NCBI RefSeq assembly: GCF_050436995.1
Contig: NC_134758.1
Coordinates: 10,850,001 to 10,914,000 of the forward strand
Direction: 5' to 3'
Length of the DNA stretch: 64,000 nt
Source of the DNA: Anticarsia gemmatalis
Taxonomy: Eukaryota; Arthropoda; Insecta; Lepidoptera; Erebidae
Position numbers and translations under genes: made by a program
Shown here: piece by piece, positions 46,429 to 55,115 of the stretch
Position numbering within the stretch: the first letter of the stretch is position 1
Layout: each line of letters opens with the position of its first letter
Notes under the pieces: generated by a model
The model's database searches: none
Told to the model about the DNA's origin: nothing
The model's input: only the letters and a program-made list of their open reading frames with translations

Positions 46429-46689
46429 TCTATACTAATATTATAATTATAAAGCTGAAGAGTTTGTTTGTTTGATTGTTTGAACGCGCTAATCTCAGTA
46501 ACTACTGGTCCCATTTGTAAAATTCTTTCAGTGTTAGATAGCCCTTTTATCGAGGAAGGCTTATAGGCTATGTAACTTCACGCTACAGCCATTAGAAGTG
46601 GAGTAGCAACGAAAAATGCTACAAATACGGGAAAAAATTTGACCCATTCTGTCTTATGTGACGCAAGCGAAGTTGCGCGGGTCAGTTAG
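46429..46689 (+). mobile_element. Lep1-like non-autonomous Helitron, copy 2
   Basis: Same family and orientation as 22254-22527, again between A and T. It ends in TTAG rather than CTAG. The 5' region carries a small duplication (TATTATAATTATAAAG). Confidence 0.82.
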
Positions 46690-47009
46690 TGTATTATATA
46701 AATTGTTAACTTTGTACCTCCCTGAAGGGTTGATAAGGGGTTTTTTACAGGCAATTTTGTAGAGCAATGTGTCTTGTAATAAAAATGAACGGCTACGGTT
46801 TGTTTTGGGTTTTTATTGTGAGTTCATTGCATATTCTAGCTTCGTAAAAAATTCTTATCATTTTGAGTGCGTGTGTGTATGTTATAATTATGGTTTAGAG
46901 TATTTTTACAAATACCATTCTATATAGATTAAACAAACAAATTAAAAATACTGTATTTCTTCTAGCAGTTGTATCTATACACACAATAGCGTGTCGGGTC
47001 AAGGTAAAA

Positions 47010-47153
47010 AAATCGGCCAAGTGCGAGTATCTCTGACGGTTTATAACATAAAACCTGGTGACAGACGAAAAGACGGACAGACAGCGGAGGCTTAGTTTAA
47101 GTTTAGTTTTTAACGGGTTTCATGTTTATCCTTTCGGTACGAAACCATAAAAA
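47010..47153 (+). repeat. CGGCCAAGT...GGTACGGAAC repeat, deleted copy
   Basis: AATCGGCCAAGTGCGAGTAT jumps to TGACGGTTTATAACATAAAA and GACAGACAGCGGAGGCTTAG. The middle is lost. Confidence 0.62.
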
Positions 47154-47504
47154 TACGTTATCAGCATTAAGCTTTTTCAGAACAGTCATTAAAAGCTTTA
47201 ACATTTAAAGGTTTACTACTAGTCACGACAACTCGACAAAATTTTAAACATCATCGTTTAAAACGCCGTAACAATAAGTGTCAAACTATGTACCTACTAA
47301 AGCCTATGTTAACTATGTTATTATTTACTCTGGCCGCCTTCAAACACCGATTAGCTACCGATTACAACCAACTACACGTCTATCAAAACGCCTACATCAC
47401 TTTAATAATAGTCAATTACTTTCCTACCTAATTACCCGTTTATTTTGATAATGGGAATTCACCTTTCTTACACAACCTTAGGACCTTAAACTATACACTT
47501 TAGC

Positions 47505-47650
47505 TCTAATCTGACAACTTATTAAAAAGCCTTGTATGCGAGGTTTTCAGCTATCGAATATACTTATATACAAAACTCAGTATAACATCAGTTAACGCAG
47601 CATCATCAGCAGATGATAGTGGTCTCTTTGATACAGCAACTCATCTATGG
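47505..47650 (+). mobile_element. Repeat sharing the ATCTGACAACTTA end
   Basis: GCTCTAATCTGACAACTTAT, then AGCATCATCAGCAGATGATA and TCTTTGATACAGCAACTC. Its 3' part matches 4985-5120 (TTTGATACAGCTACT). Both are likely copies of one family with 10978-11068 as a deleted member. Confidence 0.5.
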
Positions 47651-47654
47651 GAAG

Positions 47655-49758
47655 TCTATGTTCAGCTGTCGATGTCCTGAGGCTGAGATGATGATGATGA
47701 TGATGATGACCTAAAAACCTCGTGCCAAGGCTCTATACTAAGTTTGTTCGACGATAATCGCGAGTTACATGAATTTTAACTAGATTTGTTTAAATACTAA
47801 TAGAAGAATATATAAATAGAAGTGTTTCAGAAGACATTTTTCTTTACATACTTCACGTTTTTTAATACACAACCATCTCTAAAATAATATACCAAACACA
47901 CATAACCAAAACATGAGATGTATAATCACAGCACCTGCGTGGGCAGCCATTGGTCATATCATACACTAAGCCATCACGTTCATTTACGTAAACACAATTT
48001 ATCAAACGATTATTTATTTACCCGCCCGTTCCATGGCCTCATATTTAGGTGTAAATCACATGACGCAGGCGAGCGTTGGCCCTAATTTAGTAGGTAGGTT
48101 CGACAGATATGATTTATAGCAAGCAATTGAGATGTATTACAGATTGTTATCAGTGAATCATAGTCATTACTGTCTGTCATGGTTATTTAGCGGCCCGATG
48201 GCTTTTACAAGGACTTTTGGGATATTACCATGCGTTAATTCAGATAAGTATGTATTATATATGTATATGTTCCGCCCACTTCTGTCTACAGTTGCTACGC
48301 CAACTCGCACGGTCCTGCGCGAGACTCATCCATTGCAGTTCTATATTTTTTAGGATATCTTTCGACCATTTAGATTATAAAAGTACAACCTTTAATAATA
48401 TTTTTGCAAATTATGTTCAGGGGCTGGATGAAAAGGTTAAACAAAGAATCAAAGATTTTGTGCGATGCATGGTTCGATAAAATCTCACCATGCTTCAAAA
48501 TTCCGACATGAAAAAATTATCTGTTCGAATTTCTCCATGGTCAGTTCTACTTTCATTTACTTAGCTCACGAGTTTTATAATAAGATCTTCTTTAGAGTTC
48601 TATCAATTATTTGGCTACTTAACAAATACAACAGTTGATGATCACTTAAAAGGCCCGGGACTATGTTCAAAACTAGAAACTGTATTTCATTAGCCAAAAA
48701 AACTAAATTACTTTCCGAACAATCTAATATTTAGTCACAACTAAAGTACCATTTCTTCAACCAAAACTAAAAGCCCAAAAACTGAACAATATCACATAAT
48801 ATTAATAAACTAAAACGAAGTCTCCTTCATAACACTACATAGTCACAGTAATGTATCCGAGCGACAGATAACAATTTGAACAACAAAGTACGATGTAATC
48901 TGGAAAATTGACATAAACGTAAACAGCGAACATTGAACTAAAGTTGACTCGTACTAGCACTAGTATATCTCATCTTGAGACGTGATACGATGTTGTTAAG
49001 ATAAAGTGTTCAGCTTATCATATAACCTAGTCTTTGTTCTATAAACGCGAAAGTTTAGGCGATGGTCTTGTCTTTCAGGCAAAAATTACTAAGTGTATCT
49101 AGATAAAACTTGATACATAGGTTGATAGTTAGGACTTGACTTTATCAGGGTATTTTTGTTCATTTTAACGAAGTTTTGGAGTTGAAACCGATATTTTATT
49201 TAACATAGATTATGCCCATATAAAATAATTTTGAGCAACATGCGAATAAATCAGTATATTATTTTACACAAATCAAATGTCTCTTAAAATAATTTTAAAC
49301 TGAATTCGTCTCAATATCGTTTTATACCCCCGTGCTAGGAACGTTAACACAAAAAGTCTCTTTCAGACAAACCATTTGTGATTTTTTGATATAAGGGAGG
49401 TAGGGGCTTCCTTAAGGTTAAAGTTAAAGCACTTATTTAGCAACTTTCATAAAAATATAACACCTAAATATCGTCGTCAATTTCAAATAGAAAACGCCTA
49501 TCATTCCATCAAAAAGATCCACACTAAACATAAGTAAATACTTTACCGGATACATTTTATACCACACGCAAAGTTAGCATCCAGTTTTAGTCGGGGCTTA
49601 AACTTGAAACCAAGTGTCGTAATAAGCTCTTTGCTTACTCACACAACCCGAGGGCACAATGATACACTTCATTTTACGACATGCATATTTTAAAACGTTA
49701 CTCTTTGCTGGGAGCATATTCTTGACACTGTTTTATCTAGTCACATCTTCTAATATTA
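47655..49758. other. Intron block with little recognised
   Basis: A (GAT)n run at 47690-47709. GC-richer patches at 47930-48090 (CACCTGCGTGGGCAGCCATT; GACGCAGGCGAGCGTTGGCC) belong to no recognised repeat. No exon recognised. Confidence 0.4.
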
Positions 49759-49973
49759 CTAGCTGACCCGCGCAACTTCGCTTGCGTCACTGAAGATAAT
49801 GGGTCAAAATGTTGCCCGTTTTCGTAACATTTTTCGTTGCTACTCCGCCCCTAATGACCGTAGCGTGATGTTATATAGCCTATAGCCTTCCTCGATAAAT
49901 AGGCTATCTAACACTGAACACTGAACAAACAAACAAACAAACAAACTCTTCAGCTTTATAATATTAGTATAGA
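49759..49973 (-). mobile_element. Lep1-like non-autonomous Helitron, copy 3
   Basis: Minus-strand copy: the plus strand reads CTAGCTGACCCGCGCAAC and so on to AATATTAGTATAGA. It is shorter than copy 1 because the middle is partly deleted. It abuts another Helitron-like fragment that begins at 49974. Confidence 0.82.
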
Positions 49974-50268
49974 TAAGTGCGAAAGTTTGTGATTATGTAT
50001 GGATGTTTGTTACTCTTTCACGCAAATCCGACTAAACCGATTACGATGAAATTTGGTATATAGTATATAGCAGTGGGACATTAATGAGTTATTTTTTTAA
50101 ATTATTAAAACACTAATTTACTCTTACAGATATAAAATAGCTGAACATCCAGATTAGCACATAGGCTACTTTTATCCCGAAGGTCCCGAGGGATCGGGAT
50201 TTACACGGGAATAACGAGTTATGGATGGTTTACCACGCGGACGAAGTCGCGGGCGGCCTCTAGTATGA
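49974..50268 (+). mobile_element. Helitron-like repeat with inserted SINE D tail
   Basis: AGTGCGAAAGTTTGTGATTA, ACGATGAAATTTGGTATATA, ATAGGCTACTTTTATCCCGA and GCGGACGAAGTCGCGGGCGG. At 50071-50098 it is interrupted by CAGTGGGACATTAATGAGTT plus a T run, a family D 3' end. Confidence 0.62.
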
Positions 50269-50269
50269 T

Positions 50270-50420
50270 ATAACGTTCGTGGTGAAATGGATAATGTTAT
50301 GACCACTGTGCACAGGTGTTGGGATTCAATTCTCAAAAGAGCATTTGTAATTTACAAATACATGTTTTGGTCTTGTTGTAGATCATTGCTCGCCGTTTAA
50401 CTATGTGGGTCTGAGTATAG
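50270..50420 (+). mobile_element. Degenerate tRNA-type SINE
   Basis: TTCGTGGTGAAATGGATAAT resembles an A box, and GTGTTGGGATTCAATTCTC a B box. The trailing sequence TGTAATTTACAAATACATGT parallels family A and B organisation. Confidence 0.45.
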
Positions 50421-50783
50421 CAACAAGCCGCTTTTTAATAGGCGAAATATAAATTAAAAGTGTAGTCAAGGTGTGCCCTTCGCAGCGGCTTTTCTTTATT
50501 CAGTAACACAGTTTAATTCCACTTTTTTATAATTGGTCTGCTATAAGTTGTTAGTCTCTGTTAAATCGCCGCACTAAATGTACTGTCAGCCCAAAAGTTG
50601 TCTTTTATAACAGTGAACAATATTACACGTATACTATACGCAAATTCTAGCAGACCCCCGCGATGCCGCTCGCGTTCCCGTTATTTCCAATTCAAAGTTA
50701 TTTTTCAAGAGCCCTTTTCATACCAAACAGTTCCTCGTTTTTGGGACATGCATTCGAATAGCCAACATGTTTTTGGGTTAAAG

Positions 50784-50958
50784 CAGCGGTTCTCAACCTT
50801 TTCTTAGTCCGGGACCACTTTTATATTATTCTGGTTAGCAAGGACCACTATGTAAGTATACTAAAAATAAAGTGTAATAATCGTCCTGAAATTTTTAAAT
50901 TTAAAATCATTCGCGAACCATATTTTGTCTTCCACGGACCACTGGTTGGGAACCACTG
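50784..50958 (+). mobile_element. Non-autonomous hAT-like element, copy 2
   Basis: 175 bp with terminal inverted repeats CAGCGGTTCTCAACC and GGTTGGGAACCACTG, flanked by 8-mers GGTTAAAG and GGCTAAAG. The interior shares long stretches (for example AAAATAAAGTGTAATAATC) with the reverse complement of 4331-4502. It belongs to the same hAT-type MITE family. Confidence 0.88.
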
Positions 50959-51197
50959 GGCTAAAGTATACATTTTCTGTTTTGTCAAGATATTCTCAGT
51001 GATTGCAAGGAGTTGAATCACGAACTCTATGCATGTTAGAGCACATGACTGTCGTTTCTGCGCTTTATTTTATGTCAGTCTTGTTGAATTGCCGTTATCT
51101 CAGGTTATGAGAGAGAATAGAAATTGCACCTGTGTATAGTGGTAATATAAACAAGCTATTTTATCTGTAAGGCAAATTTTTAATACGATTTTCAACT

Positions 51198-51332
51198 GTA
51201 GTATCGACGACCGGCAAGCTATCGAGAAACCTTGTATGAACATTGTTTCAGCGCTTTTAGCGGACGTCGCAGGAACTACTTTTACAATACATTTTAAATG
51301 TCAAACTCTCGATACTCGATAGTTCCGACTGC
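51198..51332 (+). mobile_element. CTATCGAGA-family MITE-like repeat (reference copy)
   Basis: GGCAAGCTATCGAGAAACCT, then GCGCTTTTAGCGGACGTCGC, CAATACATTTTAAATGTCAA and CTCTCGATACTCGATAGTTC. The ends are loosely inverted (CTATCGAGA / TCTCGATA). Further copies lie at 9020-9175, 13610-13760, 24165-24290, 27125-27230(-), 28142-28263(-), 33955-34055(-), and a truncated one at 19375-19455. Confidence 0.75.
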
Positions 51333-51494
51333 ACAGAACTGCGCTGTTGTTGAAAGATTTTTTTACATTCGATTAAAACACTTATTTACCCATACAGATT
51401 TAAAATAGATTATTTCAATACAATTATTTGTCACACTTACGTTCTAAATTAAGAAAATTCTTGTTAGAACTTTGAATAAAGAGAATGTTTGTAG

Positions 51495-51585
51495 AGGTCC
51501 GAGTCCCGCCGGATTATCCGGACTTAGGATTTAAGTCCCCCGGGAGTACTTCCACTGATCGCTTCGGTTAGTGGCCGATAAATAA
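51495..51585. other. GC-rich hairpin segment
   Basis: GTCCCGCCGGATTATCCGGA contains the palindrome CCGGATTATCCGG. It is followed by CCACTGATCGCTTCGGTTAG-TGG, a second hairpin. It is abruptly GC-rich compared with the flanks and was not assigned to a family. Confidence 0.45.
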
Positions 51586-51702
51586 GTTATTATCTTAGCG
51601 TTTTCTCTTAGAAACTTATATCAAAATATTATGAGAATATTATACAACTCCTATTAGTTTAAAATCTCTAACCCTTTTAAAATTTATAGACAAGTAGTAT
51701 GG

Positions 51703-51800
51703 ATGTGAATGAGGCAGAGGAAGTTTGTTAGGATCGTCCCATGTAGCGTTTTTTGGTCTCTGACTACCCCTATGGGCTAAAAGTCAGGATATCTAAATAT
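51703..51800 (+). repeat. GGATCGTACCAAGTAGCG repeat copy
   Basis: TGGATGTGAATGAGGCAGAG, TTAGGATCGTCCCATGTAGC and TCTCTGACTACCCCTATGGG. A Helitron-like repeat starts at its end. Confidence 0.62.
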
Positions 51801-52013
51801 ATATAAAACTCAAAGAAGACTGACTGGCGTAGTAATCTATCAACGCACAGCCCAAACCATTGAACGGATCAGACTTAAACTTGGCATGCAGGTAGATGTT
51901 TTAACGTAGGCTAAAAATAATTTAGATCTATTCTACCCCCAAAAGTTTGTATGAAAATTCTGTCCTAGGTCACAAACCACGCGGACGAAGTCGCAGGTAA
52001 AAGCTAGTGATGT
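51800..52013 (+). mobile_element. Helitron-like repeat ending GAAGTCGCAGGTAAAAGCT
   Basis: TATATAAAACTCAAAGAAGA, TTGAACGGATCAGACTTAAA, GGCATGCAGGTAGATGTTTT and GCGGACGAAGTCGCAGGTAA, ending AAAAGCTAGT. It starts at the 3' edge of the GATCGTACC-family repeat. Confidence 0.65.
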
Positions 52014-52214
52014 ATCTTTAAAACTTTCAACGTTCAAAATTCTATTCCCACATTCAATTTCCAAGCTTTTATGAACGGTTATTATTTTTATACGTCCCTA
52101 ACAGCGAATAGCGCTTCCCATATAAAACAAACCAGGTGCATCCAGTTAAAATACACTCACAAACTTCTAACGAAATAATCCGCAAAACGAATTCCAAATT
52201 TGTTTTATTTTTAA

Positions 52215-52456
52215 CTAACTGACCCGCGCAACTTCGCTTGCGTCACATAAGAGAGAATGGGTCAAAATTTTCATTTGTAACATTTTTTTACTGGTACTCT
52301 GCTCCTATTGGTCGTAGCGTGATGATATATAGCCTATAGCCTTCCTTGATAAATGGGCTATCTAACACTGAAATAATTTTTCAAATCGGAACAGTAGTTC
52401 CTGAGATGATCGCGTGTATACAAACAAACTCTTCAGCTTTATAATATTAGTATACA
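52215..52456 (-). mobile_element. Lep1-like non-autonomous Helitron, copy 4
   Basis: Minus-strand copy: the plus strand starts CTAACTGACCCGCGCAAC and ends ATAATATTAGTATACA. The 5' terminus is slightly degenerate. Confidence 0.8.
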
Positions 52457-52626
52457 TAAAATTTCGAAATACAGCAACCAATATCATCGTAGTATGCGGC
52501 ACCATCCCACTCGACGATTTCACTAACATAACAAATTCAGTTTCATAGCAAAATCCTTTTGCAATTGCATACTCATCTGTATACAAGGACTATGAATACC
52601 TGGAAAGCGACCAGTTTTCACTATGT

Positions 52627-52912
52627 ATATTAGGGTTCCCTTATCCAAAGGGTAAAAACGGAATCCTATCACTAAGCCTCTGTTGTCTGTCCGTCTGTCT
52701 GTCCGTCTGTCCGTCTGTCTGTCCTCATATACGCTTTATCTCATAAACCGTAATAGCTAGGAATTGGAAATTTTCACAAATTATGTCTTTTCATTACCGC
52801 TATAACAACGAATACTAAAAATATATATTAAAGGAGTCCCCTTATATTAAGCGTGTTTTTTTCGAATTTTCGAACCGTTTGTGCGCAAATCCGACCCGCA
52901 GTTAGCCGGTTT
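52627..52912 (-). repeat. CGGCCAAGT...GGTACGGAAC dispersed repeat
   Basis: Plus-strand GGGTTCCCTTATCCAAAGGG, AGCCTCTGTTGTCTGTCCGT with expanded GTCT/GTCC units, and TTAGCCGGTTTTC at the far end. Confidence 0.68.
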
Positions 52913-53471
52913 TCAATTTGAAAATAAATTGAACATTTACATAAATTGTTCTGAAACATCTGAAATAATACTGTACAAGCTCGGTAATCGAGTTTACTTA
53001 CATTCGTGAATACAGCTCTGATTTTAAATACAATTTTTACTTTTTTGCATATTCGCTCCTGAAAAAATGGGGTGAGCGAAAAATTCGGTGCAACGTTTAG
53101 AATTTGACGCTTAGTTTTTAATTGCTCTATTCTGTTTTGTGGCGTTTCTTTTGTGCTGAACGTTTTGCTCGTCCAAATATGGGCAACAGGAAAAATACCT
53201 CAGAGATGTTACAAATTGAATTAGTAATTACTCACTAATAGTTGGTATCTTTAAAATAGATAGATAGCTTTTATTAAGGCTTGGGATAGGCCGGAATACC
53301 AGCAAAGACACGGGAGTAATACCGAGATAAGCCAGAGTAGCTTTTATATTAGCCGGGATACCGTATGTAATAAACCGTTGTAGCGACTGAAAACTAAAAG
53401 TTATTTTTAATTTTGTTTTAGTTTAATATTTTGGGAAATCAGTTTGTTAAATTATATTTCTTTTATTTCAG

Positions 53472-53557
53472 ATCCTGACGGTACCGACCAGAAAGTATCA
53501 ATAATGCTGAACGGTGAAGAATCAGAGTTATACTTCGTTAATTGCACTACAACAAAG
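53472..53557 (+). CDS. RGK-type GTPase, second visible exon (switch region)
   Basis: Coding exon of 86 bp, acceptor TTTTATTTCAG, donor AAG|GTTTGTG. Joined in phase to the P-loop exon, it gives Asp from the split codon, then PDGTDQKVSIMLNGEESELY and FVNCTTTK. The stretch VSIMLNGEESELYF matches the beta-2/beta-3 segment of RGK proteins, which in mammals leads into a G3 motif of DxWE type. Here that position reads FVNCTTTK: neither DxxG nor DxWE is present. The exon ends in phase 0, exactly where G3 would be expected. It lies about 40.7 kb from the preceding exon and 585 bp from the next. Confidence 0.86.
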
Positions 53558-54142
53558 GTTTGTGTGTTACTAATTACATCCATATTTTTATTAAATTATA
53601 TTGTACTTGATCATATTTTGATAAGTATTGAATATCGGACATTATTAGACAATTTACACACGGTCATCTGATTCCAAACTAAGTAGAGCTTGTACTGTGG
53701 TAACTAAATAACTGACATACTTATATTGATAAATATACAACCAGGCTCAGAACAGATACTCGTGCACATAACAATATTATTTTTCCCGGCTGGTACTCCA
53801 ACCCACCACTAGCGGCGCTATGTTCATTGCAGCGAGGTGACCACGTTAACCACTACGCAAAACGTGCAGTTTTTCAGAAGTATCACTACGAAATCCATTG
53901 ATGCAATAGCATAGAAAATAACAGATTTTTTTATCTTTAATCGAAACGGTGAAACTATACAAACCAAATATCAGGATTTAGTTTCAGAACAAAAATTCTC
54001 ACTCTATTTGAATTCCAGTAGATGCAAAAATAGTTCTTCTCAAGAAAATGAATCATTCTCACTATATTTTGGATCTAGTAGATGCAAAAGCGTTTTGGCT
54101 GCAATAAAAATTGTCATATTAAAATAAACATTTCTATCGCAG
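53558..54142 (+). other. RGK gene intron 2 (585 bp)
   Basis: Phase-0 intron between the two exons that flank the expected G3 site. An antisense tRNA-type SINE occupies 53656-53871, over a third of its length. The sequence just upstream of the acceptor, translated in the exon 3 frame, shows no hidden DxxG-bearing extension. Confidence 0.85.
53656..53871 (-). mobile_element. tRNA-type SINE family B, copy 2 (in RGK intron 2)
   Basis: Reverse complement of the family at 23489-23705, from CACACGGTCATCTGATTCCA to CGCAAAACGTGCAGT on the plus strand. It sits in the small intron between the two RGK exons that flank the G3 position. Confidence 0.82.
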
Positions 54143-54332
54143 GAAGAAATCGAGCGAGCAGAGCCTCCGGACGCGTTTGTAGTGATATACTCAGTGGTGG
54201 ACAAGGCATCGTTTCAAAAGGCTGAGCAAGAGCTCATACGGCTCATGGACTTCGACATGCTCCGCGCACGCCCTGCACTGCTGGTCGGGAATAAGATCGA
54301 CCTGGCCAGAAGTCGAGCTGTCTCCACACAAG
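54143..54332 (+). CDS. RGK-type GTPase, third visible exon (G4, NKID)
   Basis: Coding exon of 190 bp, acceptor TTTCTATCGCAG, donor CAAG|GTGAGG. It encodes EEIERAEPPDAFVVIYSVVD, then a helix (KASFQKAEQELIRLMDFDML) and RARPALLVGNKIDLARSRAV. DAFVVIYSVVDKASF is the beta-4/alpha-3 signature of Ras-like and RGK proteins. NKID is the guanine-specifying G4 motif (NKxD) and is intact. LARSRAVS directly after it is typical of RGK proteins. The exon ends with the first base of an Asp codon (phase 1). If the next intron were retained, the frame stays open for 84 further codons into repeat DNA, ending at 54586. Confidence 0.93.
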
Positions 54333-54414
54333 GTGAGGAAGGCAATATTAACCCACTGTCTTTACTTGGAAGTATGTTTTTATGTTGCATTAAAGTAACA
54401 AAATTATCGGATAA

Positions 54415-54600
54415 TTATCAAAAAGAAAATAGTCTGACAACCAGTCTTACCGAAGGATATCGCGCTATAACCCAGGTAACTGGGTTGTGGGGGTCCGACA
54501 GGCATTCGCTCCATGTAAAACACCGGTATTCGGCTGCATCCGGTGAAACTATAAGCCGACTCCAACATAGTTGGAAGAAAGGTTAGACTGATGATATCAG
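54415..54600 (+). mobile_element. SINE3-related fragment just inside RGK intron 3
   Basis: GTCTGACAACCAGTCTTACC, GGTAACTGGGTTGTGGGGGT and AACATAGTTGGAAGAAAGGT. It starts 83 bases after the donor of the NKID exon and lies within the read-through frame of that exon. Confidence 0.7.
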
Positions 54601-54949
54601 AAAGAAAAAAGTTATTTAAACGCCGTACGGCATAAAGTCTTCATTAGACTTACATTCTTTTTCAATAAAATTCCAGTATATGAGCAACGTCGTTATCTCC
54701 TCCTAGTTTCAAAGGTTGTTAGGTTCACGTCGGCGTCAGTGCAATTACTAAGTAAATGCCAATATCCTGCTCTTATTCTTTGTTCTTTTATCGACACATT
54801 CTGTGTAAACTGCTTCCTTTTGTTATTGACACGTTCAATAATTCAACCCTATTTCTTGCTAATAATATAAATTCGTAAGATTTTGATTTTTTTTCACTAA
54901 ATATGAATACTTACTTAAAATAAATACAATCCCGGCATACCAGGATTAT

Positions 54950-55115
54950 TGGTTTGACTGCGGATGTAAGTATGTGTTTACCCTTTCACACAAAACGAAT
55001 GAATGGATTTAAATGTAATTTATACAAAGATTTTAGTTTATAACCTAGATTAACAAAAAATACTTTTTACTCCGAAAAATCTTTGCACGCAGAGATGTCA
55101 CCGGCAAAAGCTGGT
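54950..55115 (+). mobile_element. Helitron-like repeat fragment in RGK intron 3
   Basis: GTTTGACTGCGGATGTAAGT, TTTACCCTTTCACACAAAAC and GAGATGTCACCGGCAAAAGC follow the layout of 49974-50268 but are diverged. Confidence 0.45.

Larger units (their letters stand above)
12815..53471 (+). other. RGK gene intron 1, about 40.7 kb
   Basis: Lies between the P-loop exon donor (G|GTTAGT) and the switch-region acceptor (TTTCAG). The reading frame is continuous across it (phase 1). It holds an antisense full-length LINE, many SINEs, Helitron-type and MITE-type elements, and long stretches of unrecognised AT-rich sequence. I saw no further RGK exon in it, and the family alignment does not require one. Its size is typical of a regulatory intron in a neuronal or muscle gene, but no enhancer is demonstrated. 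Confidence 0.8.

Noticed and set aside
47690..47709. (GAT)n run as a coding Asp/Ile repeat
   Set aside because: No flanking open frame of useful length; a simple microsatellite.
53444..53671. Open frame through the second RGK exon taken as a gene of its own
   Set aside because: Only 53472-53557 shows RGK similarity and is bounded by good splice sites; the rest is intron read-through.
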